Shown piece by piece: positions 1 through 9,601 of a DNA stretch of 64,000 nt. Made by a program: the position numbers and the translations under genes. The notes under the pieces are model-generated. The model did not search any database. It saw only the letters and a list, made by a program, of their open reading frames with translations, and was not told where the DNA came from. How positions within the stretch are numbered: the stretch's first letter is position 1; each line of letters begins with the position of its first letter. Source of the stretch: Lactobacillus sp. LL6 (GTDB lineage Bacteria; Bacillota; Bacilli; Lactobacillales; Lactobacillaceae); contig NZ_VLLR01000001.1 in assembly GCF_007570935.1 (NCBI RefSeq), forward strand, positions 1,054,001 to 1,118,000. The letters are read 5' to 3'.

Positions 1-1148
1 ATATCAGAGATATCTTCATGAACTTTTTCTTCAGCATTGATGCCGTATTCAGCTGCTAATAACTCAATAGTATCTTTATCTAAAGATTGATTTTGATTAG
101 TCATGATACCAAGCATAAATAACTTTTTGACAATTTCAGCTGGTTCACGGTGAAGCAGTTTACCTAAATCTTGAGCATTCATACCTTCATCATACATTAA
201 TGTCTCTGGTAATGGACGTTCTTTTCTTTGAGTTGGTTGCTTCTTTGGAGCTTGTTCATGTTGACGCTTCTTATTCTTGCGTCTACGGCGTTCTTGACGA
301 TCGGAATGTTCGTTATGATTATTTGCGAATTGATTCTTACCTTTACGGCCTGGTTTACCAGTATTTCTACCATGACCATTGCCACGTTTATTATTGTCCT
401 TAGAAACTTCAGTATTTAATTCAACTCTAGGAATTGGAGTACTAATGTGAGTGTTATTTCTAGATGAATTTCTATTAGAACTTCTATTTGAGCTTCTGTT
501 AGAATTATTGTTTCTATTTGAAGCAGATTTAGCACTGCCATCCTGATTTTGCTTAAGGCGTGCTGGTGATGGCTTCAAAATCTTAGGGCCAATAACTTTT
601 CTTGTCTTCTCAGCCTTAGGGGTTTCCTTAGCTGCATTCGTCTTATTATTCTTTGGTTGAGTGTCTTTATTTGGATTCTTCAATTGTTCGTGATATTCTT
701 TTTTCGTTCTCTGTGCTTGTTCATTTAATGAACTTTCTTCAGCACGTTGCTTCTGTTTAAACTGCTTAAGTAAATCGCGAGCTGCCGGTTTAGAATTGCG
801 ATTTTTATGGTTATTTGTTTGACCATTATTATCGTGATTTTGACTGCGGCGATTATTATTACGTCTTCTACGGTTTTTATGGTTAGAATTATTACTTTCA
901 GATTCCTTTTCGTTTTTACGAATTGAAGAAATTGAAACTTTTATCTTACTGTTTTTATTAGAAGACTTCTCTTGCTTTTTAGCGGGAGCGGAGTTCTGAA
1001 AACTACCTTTTAATCGATTCGCTTGGGAATCTTCTATTGATGACATATGATTTTTTACATCAAAGCCGAGGTCCTTTGCTTTATCAACCACAACTTTATT
1101 ATCGATGCCTAATTCTTTTGCGACTTCATAAATTCGTTTTTTAGTCAT
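1..1148 (-). CDS. infB: Translation initiation factor IF-2 (N-terminal part, cut by window edge)
   Basis: IF-2 is the GTPase that places initiator fMet-tRNA on the 30S subunit and promotes subunit joining. Only about 382 N-terminal residues lie in the window. The first 50 ([14 protein letters not shown]...) form an IF2_N domain. A basic linker rich in Asn, Arg, Lys and Ser follows to about residue 310, and a second IF2_N-like domain ([15 protein letters not shown]) starts near 325. The G domain would lie beyond position 1. The ATG at 1146-1148 has a GGAGTG ribosome site and sits 4 bases after ylxQ. It is the last visible gene of the rimP-nusA operon. The linker carries an SNRSSNRS-type repeat. 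The reading frame is open to the edge, so it looks intact. Confidence 0.97.
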   Translation of the reverse strand, partial: MTKKRIYEVAKELGIDNKVVVDKAKDLGFDVKNHMSSIEDSQANRLKGSFQNSAPAKKQEKSSNKNSKIKVSISSIRKNEKESESNNSNHKNRRRRNNNRRSQNHDNNGQTNNHKNRNSKPAARDLLKQFKQKQRAEESSLNEQAQRTKKEYHEQLKNPNKDTQPKNNKTNAAKETPKAEKTRKVIGPKILKPSPARLKQNQDGSAKSASNRNNNSNRSSNRSSNRNSSRNNTHISTPIPRVELNTEVSKDNNKRGNGHGRNTGKPGRKGKNQFANNHNEHSDRQERRRRKNKKRQHEQAPKKQPTQRKERPLPETLMYDEGMNAQDLGKLLHREPAEIVKKLFMLGIMTNQNQSLDKDTIELLAAEYGINAEEKVHEDISD

Positions 1149-1152
1149 CTAA

Positions 1153-1464
1153 TCACACTCCTTCATTAATCTTCTTAGCTAATGCTTTATAAAAACCAAC
1201 ATCAGTTAAAGCTATTACTTTACGCTTTTTGCCTATGGCGTTAGAGAGCTCTTCATATGTAAAAATATTAATAATAGGAATATTTTTATTTTTAGCTGCT
1301 CGAATAACTTTTTCAGCTGTATTTTTTTGAACGTCATTAGCTAAAATAACTGCTACAACTTTACCTTTTTTGATTGAGCCGATAACGGTCTCAGTTCCTG
1401 TAACAAGTTTGCGAGCACGTTCAGCTAAACCAAGAAAATTTATTGCTTTTTGTTTTTCTTGCAA
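1153..1464 (-). CDS. ylxQ: L7Ae-family RNA-binding protein YlxQ
   Basis: This is a 103-residue protein of the ribosomal L7Ae/L30e/S12e fold. The family binds kink-turn or similar RNA; the cellular role of YlxQ is poorly known. The fold is recognisable from the N-terminal NFLGLAERARKLVTG helix, the VILANDVQKNTAEK segment typical of L7Ae proteins, and the following IPIINIFTYEEL strand-helix. The start is a TTG two bases after the ylxR stop, with GGTGAT upstream as a weak ribosome site. It lies between ylxR and infB, its usual place in Bacillota nusA operons, which supports the call more than the sequence alone. Being embedded in this operon, it is presumably co-transcribed from the promoter before rimP. 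Confidence 0.9.
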   Translation of the reverse strand: MQEKQKAINFLGLAERARKLVTGTETVIGSIKKGKVVAVILANDVQKNTAEKVIRAAKNKNIPIINIFTYEELSNAIGKKRKVIALTDVGFYKALAKKINEGV

Positions 1465-1466
1465 TC

Positions 1467-1763
1467 TTATTTATCACCAAATAATTCTTTTCTAGCCTTT
1501 TGATGATCAACATAAGAATAGAGTTCTTCATAAAAACTTTCAGGAATTGTGGTTCCTAAGCTTTTTTCTAAAGCACGCTTTTCTTTTGCTTCTTCAATCT
1601 TGGCAGGATCAAGGGATACATATGCGCCACGACCCGGCTTTTTTCCTGTTGGATCAACAGAAATATTTTTTTCTTTATCAATCACAACCCTTACTAATTC
1701 TTTTTTAGGTTGCATTGTATTAGTAAGCAGGTCTTTGCGCATTGGAATTTTTCTTTTTTTCAA
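1467..1763 (-). CDS. ylxR: YlxR/RnpM family nucleic-acid-binding protein
   Basis: This small basic protein of the YlxR (DUF448) family has the family hallmarks RKDLLTNTMQPKKELVRVV near the N terminus and PGRGAYV around the middle. In B. subtilis the homologue (RnpM) has been reported to bind and modulate RNase P; that is literature knowledge, not visible here. The family usually has about 90 residues. I prefer the TTG at 1761-1763 (product starting MKKRKIPMRKD, 98 residues), which has GGTGAT just upstream and matches family N termini. The frame can be extended to a TTG at 1773-1775, giving 102 residues, but that codon is almost on top of its own ribosome site. It is the third gene of rimP-nusA-ylxR-ylxQ-infB. 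Confidence 0.9.
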   Translation of the reverse strand: MKKRKIPMRKDLLTNTMQPKKELVRVVIDKEKNISVDPTGKKPGRGAYVSLDPAKIEEAKEKRALEKSLGTTIPESFYEELYSYVDHQKARKELFGDK

Positions 1764-1782
1764 AAAGATCACCAATCCTTAC

Positions 1783-2961
1783 TTATTTTTCAGTATTTTT
1801 TACTTCTACATTTTCTTGAGTTGCTTCATCCATGGATTCAGAAGATGGAGTTTCTGCAGTTAATTCATCTGTATCAGCAGCAGTTTCAGTATTGTCTGAG
1901 CTTTTAGCAGCTTCATCTACAAATTCAACTTCAGATTCTGGTCGAATGTCAATCTTATAGCCAGTAAGCCGGGCAGCTAAACGTACATTTTGTCCTTTTT
2001 TACCAATAGCTAATGATAATTGGTAATCTGGAACAATAACTAATGCACTCTTATCATCTTCATCACCACTGAATTGAACAGCAATAACTTCTGCTGGATT
2101 CAAAGCATTTGCTATATAATCTGATGGGTCATCTTCGTATTGAACAATATCAATATTCTCTCCACCAAGCTCGTTAACAACATTTTGTACACGAGCTCCG
2201 CGTTGACCAACACATGTACCTACCGCATCAATATTAGGGTCACTGCTTTTAACAGCAATCTTAGTTCTGTCGCCCGCTTCACGTGCAATTGATACAATTT
2301 CAACAGTACCATCATAAATTTCTGGAACTTCTTGTTCAAATAAACGCTTGACCATATCAGGAGCAGTTCGAGAAACTGTAATTTGAGCACCTTTTGAATC
2401 AGAACCAACATGAGTTACAAGTACACGAATTTTATCTTGTGGATTGTAAACTTCATTTGGCATTTGATCATGTTGTGGCATAACAGCTTCAACATTACCA
2501 ATTTTAACATATACAAAACGATTATCGCGACGCTCAACAGTACCAGTGACCAATTCATCTTCATATTGAGAATATTCATCAATAATGTGACTTCTTTCAG
2601 CTTCACGCAAGCGTTGCATAATAACTTGCTTAGCAGTTTGAGCAGCAATACGCCCAAAATTCTTTGGTGTTACTTCAAAGCGGATTTCATCTCCAACTTC
2701 ATAAGCACCATTGATTGCTAAAGCTTCCTTTAAGCTAACTTCAAGGCGATCATCTTGAACTTCATCAACAACAGTTTTAACTGCCATCACCTTGAAATTA
2801 CCAGTACGTGGATCAAAGTCAACTTCGACATTTTGTGCTTGATTATAATTCTTTTTATAAGCAGCAACTAAAGCAGCTTTGATTGCTTCAACGATAGTTT
2901 CCTGATCAATTCCCTTAGTTTTTTCTAAGGTAGCAAACGCTTCTAGCATTTCTTTAGACAT
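1783..2961 (-). CDS. nusA: Transcription termination/antitermination factor NusA
   Basis: NusA binds RNA polymerase and nascent RNA and controls pausing, intrinsic termination and antitermination. The 392-residue product has the N-terminal RNAP-binding domain (SKEMLEAFATLEKTKGID), an S1 domain (ELVTGTVERRDNRFVYVKIG, about 130-200), and two KH domains (GTCVGQRGARVQNVVNELGGE and AIGKKGQNVRLAARLTGY). It ends in an acidic Thr/Glu-rich tail of about 50 residues. The ATG at 2959-2961 follows an AGAAAGGCG ribosome site; the open frame extends 16 codons upstream into the end of rimP, but those are unlikely to be used. It is the second gene of the operon. The leader hairpin before rimP suggests NusA may regulate its own synthesis. 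Confidence 0.97.
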   Translation of the reverse strand: MSKEMLEAFATLEKTKGIDQETIVEAIKAALVAAYKKNYNQAQNVEVDFDPRTGNFKVMAVKTVVDEVQDDRLEVSLKEALAINGAYEVGDEIRFEVTPKNFGRIAAQTAKQVIMQRLREAERSHIIDEYSQYEDELVTGTVERRDNRFVYVKIGNVEAVMPQHDQMPNEVYNPQDKIRVLVTHVGSDSKGAQITVSRTAPDMVKRLFEQEVPEIYDGTVEIVSIAREAGDRTKIAVKSSDPNIDAVGTCVGQRGARVQNVVNELGGENIDIVQYEDDPSDYIANALNPAEVIAVQFSGDEDDKSALVIVPDYQLSLAIGKKGQNVRLAARLTGYKIDIRPESEVEFVDEAAKSSDNTETAADTDELTAETPSSESMDEATQENVEVKNTEK

Positions 2962-2977
2962 AGTTTGATTCGCCTTT

Positions 2978-3454
2978 CTAAAATTCGATTGCAAAGCGAA
3001 TATTTGCAATCAGCTTACGAGGAATAGTAATTGTCTTTTTTCGAGTTTTAATCTTAACTTCAAGAACTACTTCATCATCATTATATGACTTAAGTGTTCC
3101 TTCATACATTTTTTTACCTTCAATTTTTTGATAAAGCCCAATATGAACATAATCATCTTTAGCTTTTTCCCAATCTTGGGGCGTTTTAATTGGACGCTCA
3201 GCACCAGGAGATGAAAGTTCTAAAACATATGGATCTGGCAATGGATCAGGATCAAGTGTATCTAGTTTTTCAGAAACCAATTCACTTAAATCAGCAATCT
3301 CATCAATATCGATTCCATTTGGTTCCTTATCAACATAAATTCTTAAATAATTCTGACCTTTTTCTTTTACATATTCGATATCTACAAACTTATCATCACG
3401 ATTTGCAATAATAGGTTCTATTTCTGAACGAACAAGATCTGTAACTTTAGACAA
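2978..3454 (-). CDS. rimP: Ribosome maturation factor RimP
   Basis: RimP assists 30S subunit maturation. The 158-residue product has the conserved N-terminal alpha/beta domain ([20 protein letters not shown], and [16 protein letters not shown] with the typical SSPG motif). A C-terminal SH3-like barrel follows ([17 protein letters not shown]). The start is TTG at 3452-3454: a GGAGG lies 10 bases before it, and the encoded LSKVTDLV aligns with family N termini. An in-frame ATG at 3499 would translate through the leader hairpin and is rejected. It is the first gene of the nusA operon and is transcribed from a strong promoter at 3530-3558. Confidence 0.95.
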   Translation of the reverse strand: MSKVTDLVRSEIEPIIANRDDKFVDIEYVKEKGQNYLRIYVDKEPNGIDIDEIADLSELVSEKLDTLDPDPLPDPYVLELSSPGAERPIKTPQDWEKAKDDYVHIGLYQKIEGKKMYEGTLKSYNDDEVVLEVKIKTRKKTITIPRKLIANIRFAIEF

Positions 3455-3474
3455 AGATTTTTTTCCTCCGTAAT

Positions 3475-3501
3475 AAAAAGAGTGAGCATTCTTGCTCACT
3501 C
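3475..3501 (-). terminator. Terminator-like hairpin in the rimP-nusA leader
   Basis: On the minus strand GAGTGAGCA-AGAA-TGCTCACTC forms a perfect 9-bp stem followed by TTTTT. It lies downstream of the promoter at 3530-3558 and only about 5 bases upstream of the GGAGG of rimP. It can therefore end polC transcripts, but it must also be passed by every rimP-nusA transcript. That makes it a candidate attenuator. Confidence 0.8.
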
Positions 3502-3529
3502 GAATTTACCTATTCGAACTTCACGAATA

Positions 3530-3558
3530 AGTATACCATGTTTATCCTATTTTTTCAA
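3530..3558 (-). promoter_or_regulatory. Promoter of the rimP-nusA-ylxR-ylxQ-infB operon
   Basis: The -35 TTGAAA (3553-3558 read in reverse) and -10 TATACT (3530-3535) are separated by 17 bases, close to the sigma-A consensus. The predicted start near 3523 gives a leader of about 70 bases that contains the hairpin at 3475-3501. Confidence 0.8.
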
Positions 3559-3574
3559 AAAAAGCAAGCACTAT

Positions 3575-6500
3575 TTAAAATAAAGATAGTTGGTTTTGGT
3601 CAGGCATCCCTTCCAAAACACCATTTTCTTCAAAGTATTCCATAATGGTCTGTGATACTTTACCACGAGTTGCTAAATCTTCTTTTGATAAAAACTTTTG
3701 CTCAGATCTTGCTGCTACTATCTGTTTAGCTGCATTATCACCTAGTCCTGGAACGGCATTAAACGGTGCCAAGATAGTATGTTTATCAAGAATTTTGAAG
3801 TTTAATGCTTCTGATTCATTAACATCAACCATCTTAATTTTAATACCACGTTCAATACATTCATTAGCGATTTCCAAAACTGTTAACAAACTTTTATCTT
3901 TAGCAGAAGCATTACTTTTATCTTGAATTGCTTTCATAGCTGCTTTAACCGTATTTTTACCGTGACTCATAGCCACTAAATCGAATAAATCAGCACGCAC
4001 TGAAAAGTAAGCTGTGTAATAAATTTCTGGATAATATACCTTAAACCAAGCAATTCGAAGTGCCATCAAAATATATGCTGTAGCGTGAGCCTTAGGGAAC
4101 ATATATTTTATCTTTAAACAGGATTCAATATACCAATCTGGAATATTTTTGTTTTTCTTAAGTACTGCCATATCTTCATCGCTAATTCCTCGACCATGAC
4201 GTACACTTTCCATAGTCGAGAAGGCTACTTCAGGTTTTACGCCCCAGTGAATGAGGTCCATCATGATGTTATCACGACAACCAATAACATCTTTCAAACT
4301 GCAAGTTCCATCATTAATTAATTCTTCCGCATTTCCTAACCACACATCGGTACCATGAGATAATCCAGAAATCTGTAATAATTCAGAAAATGTAGTTGGT
4401 TTAGTTTCTTCAAGCATCCCTCTTACAAATTTAGTTCCAAATTCTGGAACACCCAAAGTACCTGTTTTTGACTGAATTTGTTCTGGAGTTACTCCTAGAA
4501 TTTCTGGACTTGAAAACAGCGACATCACTCCGGGGTCATTTGGTGGAATAGTCAAAGGATCTATTCCCGAAAGATCTTGCAGCATTCTAATCATCGTAGG
4601 ATCATCGTGTCCTAAAATATCAAATTTTAAAATATTATCGTGAATGGAATGGAAATCAAAGTGTGTAGTCAGCCAAGCCGCGTCTAAATCATCTGCAGGA
4701 TATTGAACTGGAGTAAAATCATAAATATCCATATCATCAGGAACTACTACGATGCCCGCTGGATGCTGACCAGTGGTTCTTTTTACTCCTGAAACACCAG
4801 CTGCTAATCTATCCAATTCTGCATTACGTAATTTTAGTTCACGTTCATCGTCATAGTGCTTGGCGTATCCATAAGCTGTCTTGTCAGCCACTGTAGCAAT
4901 TGTTCCCGCACGATATGAATTATCAGGACCAAACATTACTCGAATAAAATTATGAGCTACAGGCTGATAGTCTCCTGAAAAGTTTAAATCAATATCAGGA
5001 ACCTTATCACCGTGGAACCCTAAGAAAGTTGCAAATGGAATATCCTGACCATCTTTTACTAAATTAGTTCCACATTTTGGACATTTTTTATCAGGTAAAT
5101 CATATCCAGATCCATATTCACCATTTTCAAAAAATTCTGAGTATTTACATTTAGGACAACGATAATGTGGTGCTAAAGGGTTAACTTCCGTAATCCCTGA
5201 CATTGTGGCTACTAAACTAGAACCAACAGAACCACGCGACCCTACTAAATATCCATCTTTATTGGATTTAGCTACTAAACGCTGTGAAATCAAGTAAATA
5301 ACTGCATATCCGTTAGAGATAATAGAGTTTAATTCTAAATCTATTCTATCTTGAACAATTTTAGGAAGTGGATTGCCATATAGTTCATGTGCTTTGTTAT
5401 ATGTTAAATCCTTCATTTCTTGATCAGCATTTTCAATATGCGGAGGATATAAGCCAGCTTTAACAGGTGCAATTTCATCAAGGGAATCAGCAATTTTATT
5501 TGTATTAGTAATAACGATTTCTTTAGCTGCTTCTTCTCCTAAAAATGCAAATGCATCAAGCATTTCTTGAGTAGTGTAAAAATGCAAATCTGGTTGAGGT
5601 TTATTGCGATTAGGATTACTACGTTGAGCAGATAATAAAATAGTTCTATAAATCGCATCATGCTGATCGACATAGTGGGCATCACTAGTAGCTACAACTG
5701 GCTTTTTCAATTCTTTACCTAATTTATAAATATTAGTCAGAATTTCTTCAAGCTCAGTTTCATCTTTGATCAGTTGATCTTCAATCATTTGTTTATAAGC
5801 TGCAGGCGGTTGAATTTCAAGGAAATCATAAAACTTTGCTTTCTTGCGAGCCTCATCATATCCCTTCTGCATCATTGCTACAAATACATCCCCTTGAGCA
5901 CAACCAGATCCATATAAAAGACCTTCATGCAAACGGCGTAATTCAGATTTAGGTGTCCTTGGTATACGATAAAAATCTTTAGTGCTGGCAATTGAAACTA
6001 GCTCGTACATATTTTTTAATCCCGCTTGATTTTTAGCCAAAACAGTCATATGAGAAGGGCGAGCTCGCTTATAAACTGGTCCTTGTTCAGCATAGTCATT
6101 CATTTTGCCCAAGTCATCTTCATGAAAGCGTGCATTAAACGCATCCAGCAGTTTAAACATCAAGTAACCTGTTGCTTCCGCATCTTGATTAGCTCTATGG
6201 TGGTGCTCCAAAACAACATTATATTTCTTTGCAAGAGAGTCTAAAGTATGACGTGTTTGCTCAGGATGTAAAAGTCTAGAAACTTCAAGTGTATCAACTA
6301 CTGGCTGAGTAATTTCTTCCATATCTGCTCTTCTTAATGCAGCATTAATAAATCCAACATCAAACTGCACATTATGACCACAAAGTGGATCGTCGCCATA
6401 AAATTCTTTAAAACGCTTAATTACTACCTCTTCATCATCAGCCGCACTAACCATTTCATCCGTAATAGAAGTCAGGTTTATTGTTTGTTCACTTAAAGGA

Positions 6501-7882
6501 TGATGAGGGTTAATAAACTCATCAAATCGATCAATTACTTCGCCATTTTTCATTTTTACTGCACCGATTTCAATAATCGTATCATAAACTGATGAAAGTC
6601 CAGTAGTTTCAACGTCAAAAATGACAAACTCACGATCTTCATATTTCATCTCTGCCGGATTTAAAACTAATAATGCATGATCATCAATCATATTAGCTTC
6701 TAAGCCATAAAGAATTTTTATATCATTCTTTTTTCCAGCGCTATATGCCTCAGGAAAGGCTTGTACATCCCCATGATCTGTAATCGCAATAGCTTTTTGA
6801 CCAAATTTCTTCGCAGTATTAATAAAATCAGAAGCGGTATTCGTTGCATCTAGCTGACTCATATTAGTATGTAAATGCAATTCTACTCGCTTTTGATTGC
6901 CTTCATACTTTTCTTGACGTCCCTTGTGTTCTACAGTTTCAAAAGCACTAATGCTAAATACAATATCATGTTCCCATTGATCGTCAGCAGCAGAACCCTG
7001 CATCTTTGCCCAAGTTCCAGGTTTAATGGCAGACATACTTTCGATTTGTTCTTTATTTGAAACAAACTTTTTAAAAGCAATTGAATCACTATAATCAGTG
7101 ATTTCTCCAGTAAAAATTACTGCGCCAGATTTTAATTTACGACTTTCAATATTGAAAATATTTCCTTCAATTACCACATTACGACTACCATCTTCAATAT
7201 CTTGAATTTGGGTAATAGCTATATTCTCATCAAGTTTGCGATTGCCATAGCTAGTCCTTTTAGTGGAATATTTTTTTGAAGGCTGCGATTTTGTTTTTTC
7301 AGGAGCAGCTTCATAAGCTTGTTGCATACTTCTTTCATGCTCTTCTTGTAATTGCTGCAAACTTTCTAAATTATTTTGTGAACTAGTTTGATCAAGCTCA
7401 GTAATAAACTTTAAATTGAAAAAGCCATAATTACGCATTTCTTCAGCTAAATCATCTAAAGCCTTTTGTTCAATCATATTATCCACTATCGAATTATCAA
7501 CCGGAATAACCCAACGGTTATTAATTTGCTTAGGTTTTTGCTTAGCTAGAAACTCACGTGCAACTGGTTGTAAAACATGCGAATTTTGAACTGCATACTG
7601 CCAATAATCTAATAAATATTGATCTGAACCATTCCCAGTCCTAATGAATAATTCTGTATCAACAAAACCTGTAAAGGTTTCTTTTATCGCCGTATTTAAA
7701 GCAACGTATGTATCATATTTTAATGGTGTAGCAAAAAAAACGTGGATATCCCACTTATGTTTTTTAGCGTACACATCCACGTTCTCAATTTCCCCTTTTT
7801 GAAGAAGTTCATTATCTTCAAACTGATCAGGAAAATTAATTTGCTTTAAAAGTTTTAAGAATAACTCGTTTTTATTTGCCAC
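3575..7882 (-). CDS. polC: DNA polymerase III alpha subunit, PolC type
   Basis: This is the replicative polymerase of low-GC Gram-positives, here 1435 residues, the normal length. In order it shows an N-terminal domain, an OB domain (NVVIEGNIFNIESRKL, about 235), a PHP domain split by the exonuclease (RVELHLHTNMSQLDATN near 330), a DEDD proofreading exonuclease (FVIFDVETTGLSS near 415), and PHP continuation. A zinc-binding segment follows (CPKCKYSEFF...KKCPKCG near 910-950), then the polymerase palm (VPDIDLNFSGDYQ near 965) and a C-terminal duplex-binding region ending MPDQNQLSLF. The start is GTG at 7880-7882, 7 bases after proS. It is the last gene of the uppS-cdsA-rseP-proS-polC run and ends just before the nusA-operon promoter. 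Confidence 0.98.
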   Translation of the reverse strand: MANKNELFLKLLKQINFPDQFEDNELLQKGEIENVDVYAKKHKWDIHVFFATPLKYDTYVALNTAIKETFTGFVDTELFIRTGNGSDQYLLDYWQYAVQNSHVLQPVAREFLAKQKPKQINNRWVIPVDNSIVDNMIEQKALDDLAEEMRNYGFFNLKFITELDQTSSQNNLESLQQLQEEHERSMQQAYEAAPEKTKSQPSKKYSTKRTSYGNRKLDENIAITQIQDIEDGSRNVVIEGNIFNIESRKLKSGAVIFTGEITDYSDSIAFKKFVSNKEQIESMSAIKPGTWAKMQGSAADDQWEHDIVFSISAFETVEHKGRQEKYEGNQKRVELHLHTNMSQLDATNTASDFINTAKKFGQKAIAITDHGDVQAFPEAYSAGKKNDIKILYGLEANMIDDHALLVLNPAEMKYEDREFVIFDVETTGLSSVYDTIIEIGAVKMKNGEVIDRFDEFINPHHPLSEQTINLTSITDEMVSAADDEEVVIKRFKEFYGDDPLCGHNVQFDVGFINAALRRADMEEITQPVVDTLEVSRLLHPEQTRHTLDSLAKKYNVVLEHHHRANQDAEATGYLMFKLLDAFNARFHEDDLGKMNDYAEQGPVYKRARPSHMTVLAKNQAGLKNMYELVSIASTKDFYRIPRTPKSELRRLHEGLLYGSGCAQGDVFVAMMQKGYDEARKKAKFYDFLEIQPPAAYKQMIEDQLIKDETELEEILTNIYKLGKELKKPVVATSDAHYVDQHDAIYRTILLSAQRSNPNRNKPQPDLHFYTTQEMLDAFAFLGEEAAKEIVITNTNKIADSLDEIAPVKAGLYPPHIENADQEMKDLTYNKAHELYGNPLPKIVQDRIDLELNSIISNGYAVIYLISQRLVAKSNKDGYLVGSRGSVGSSLVATMSGITEVNPLAPHYRCPKCKYSEFFENGEYGSGYDLPDKKCPKCGTNLVKDGQDIPFATFLGFHGDKVPDIDLNFSGDYQPVAHNFIRVMFGPDNSYRAGTIATVADKTAYGYAKHYDDERELKLRNAELDRLAAGVSGVKRTTGQHPAGIVVVPDDMDIYDFTPVQYPADDLDAAWLTTHFDFHSIHDNILKFDILGHDDPTMIRMLQDLSGIDPLTIPPNDPGVMSLFSSPEILGVTPEQIQSKTGTLGVPEFGTKFVRGMLEETKPTTFSELLQISGLSHGTDVWLGNAEELINDGTCSLKDVIGCRDNIMMDLIHWGVKPEVAFSTMESVRHGRGISDEDMAVLKKNKNIPDWYIESCLKIKYMFPKAHATAYILMALRIAWFKVYYPEIYYTAYFSVRADLFDLVAMSHGKNTVKAAMKAIQDKSNASAKDKSLLTVLEIANECIERGIKIKMVDVNESEALNFKILDKHTILAPFNAVPGLGDNAAKQIVAARSEQKFLSKEDLATRGKVSQTIMEYFEENGVLEGMPDQNQLSLF

Positions 7883-7889
7883 GAAAAAT

Positions 7890-9587
7890 CTATCCTAACT
7901 CTTTATTTACAAATTCATTTAATTCTTCAACAGAAATTTCTGTTGCTTTTTCATCAGTTGGGCGTTTAACTTCAACCATACCATCTTTAGCACCGCGACC
8001 TACAGTAATTCTTATAGGAGCTCCTACTAAATCCGCATCGTTAAACTTTACACCCGGACGCTCATTACGATCGTCATATAAAACATCATACTTAGCTGAT
8101 AATTGTTTTTCAAGTTTTTCAGCTAATGCAGTTTGGTCCTCATCCTTCATCTTCATTTGAATAAGATGAATTTCAAATGGAGCAATTTCTTTAGGCCATG
8201 CAACTCCGCGCTCAGTCAAGTGTTGTTCAACTGCTGCTGAAAGCATACGAGTTACTCCAATACCATATGAACCCATGATGACAGGTTGCGCTTTTCCATT
8301 TTGATCTAAGAAATCAGCACCCATAGTATCAGTGTAGTAAGTACCAAGCTTAAAGATGTGACCTACTTCAATTGAAGTAGTAAATTTAAGTGGTAAATGA
8401 TCTACTGGATCTGGTTCACCTTCGTTAGCAGTTCTGATATCTGCAAACTCATCTACCTTGAAGTCACGATCTAAATTAGCATTTTTGAATTGGAAGTCAG
8501 TTTCATTAGCTCCAACTACCACATTATAAAGATCCTTAACTGTTTCATCGGCAATAATCTTGTCAGCCCAATCAGCATTCACTGGACCTACGCCGCCTTT
8601 TCGAGAGCCAGTAATTGATTCTAATTCTTCAGCACTTGCTTCATGAACATCATTGGCATCCAAAACATGGCCAAGCTTTACTTCATTAATTTGTTTATCA
8701 CCACGAATTAATACTAAAACTTTTTGATCATCAGCAATAAATAAAATACTCTTAACAATTCTTGTAGCAGGAACATTTAAGAACTTAGCTAACTTTTCAA
8801 TTGAATCACAATCTGGAGTTGCTACCTTTTCCATGTCTTTAAGCTCTTCTGCTTCTTGCTTAAAAGTATCAATACTTTTTGCCATTTCTAGGTTTGCAGC
8901 ATAAGTACCCTTTTCATTAGTTGCAATAGTGTCTTCACCAATTGCAGCGGGAGCTTGAAATTCAGTTGAATTTTTGCCGCCCATTGTACCGGAATCAGCA
9001 ATTACTGGGTGAACAGTTACACCAGCACGAGCAAAAATACGCTTATAAGCAGACTTTTGATCATCAAATTGTTCATCTAATTGTTCACGAGTAGCTGCAA
9101 AACTATAACCATCAAGCATTACAAATTCACGTCCACGAAGAAGACCAAAACGAGGACGGTTTTCATCACGGAATTTGGTTTGAATTTGATAAAGAGCTAA
9201 TGGCATTTGCTTGTAGCTCTTTAAATTTTTAGCAATAATTTCAGTAAAAGTTTCTTCATGAGTAGGTCCAAGCAAACTTTCACGACCATGACGGTCTTGA
9301 AGTTTAAACATTTCTGCACCGTATTTTTCATAACGACCCGATTCTTGCCAAAGAGTAGCTGGCAAGAGATGAGGCATGATCATTTCAGGAACATTAATGT
9401 TTTCCATTTCTTGTTCAATAATAGACTCAGCTTTACGCAACACACGATATCCAAGTGGCAAGTAAGCATATACCCCAGCAGTAACCTGACGAATATAGCC
9501 TCCTCTAATCATTAACTTGTGACTTGCAGCAACTGCATCTGCAGGTGCTTCTTTTAAAGTTGGCATAAAAAATTTTGATTGACGCAT
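7890..9587 (-). CDS. proS: Prolyl-tRNA synthetase (bacterial type, with editing domain)
   Basis: ProS charges tRNA-Pro with proline in the cytoplasm. The 565-residue product is the bacterial class II form. Motif 1 is near the N terminus (GYRVLRKAESIIEQEM) and motif 2 contains the FRDENRPRFGLLRGREF segment near 140. A YbaK-like insertion domain for editing mischarged Ala-tRNA-Pro lies at about 230-390 and includes VKSILFIAD and GDKQINEVKLG. Motif 3 (MGSYGIGVTRML) is near 440, followed by the anticodon-binding domain. No T-box leader is present; the gene starts 14 bases after rseP and is part of that operon. The gene order rseP-proS-polC matches B. subtilis. Confidence 0.98.
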   Translation of the reverse strand: MRQSKFFMPTLKEAPADAVAASHKLMIRGGYIRQVTAGVYAYLPLGYRVLRKAESIIEQEMENINVPEMIMPHLLPATLWQESGRYEKYGAEMFKLQDRHGRESLLGPTHEETFTEIIAKNLKSYKQMPLALYQIQTKFRDENRPRFGLLRGREFVMLDGYSFAATREQLDEQFDDQKSAYKRIFARAGVTVHPVIADSGTMGGKNSTEFQAPAAIGEDTIATNEKGTYAANLEMAKSIDTFKQEAEELKDMEKVATPDCDSIEKLAKFLNVPATRIVKSILFIADDQKVLVLIRGDKQINEVKLGHVLDANDVHEASAEELESITGSRKGGVGPVNADWADKIIADETVKDLYNVVVGANETDFQFKNANLDRDFKVDEFADIRTANEGEPDPVDHLPLKFTTSIEVGHIFKLGTYYTDTMGADFLDQNGKAQPVIMGSYGIGVTRMLSAAVEQHLTERGVAWPKEIAPFEIHLIQMKMKDEDQTALAEKLEKQLSAKYDVLYDDRNERPGVKFNDADLVGAPIRITVGRGAKDGMVEVKRPTDEKATEISVEELNEFVNKELG

Positions 9588-9601
9588 TCATATCTCCTAA
9601 T

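Noticed and set aside
1549-1863. Plus-strand open frames opposite ylxR, nusA, polC, pepD, recG and others
   Set aside because: They are antisense to strong conserved genes, lack ribosome sites and have improbable, Phe/Leu/Ile-rich composition.
3455-3499. ATG start for rimP at 3499
   Set aside because: It would translate the leader hairpin; the TTG at 3454 has a proper GGAGG and matches family N termini.
7890-9587. Possible T-box or riboswitch before proS or other synthetase/transport genes
   Set aside because: The gaps before proS, thiN and the permease are too short or lack the conserved elements.
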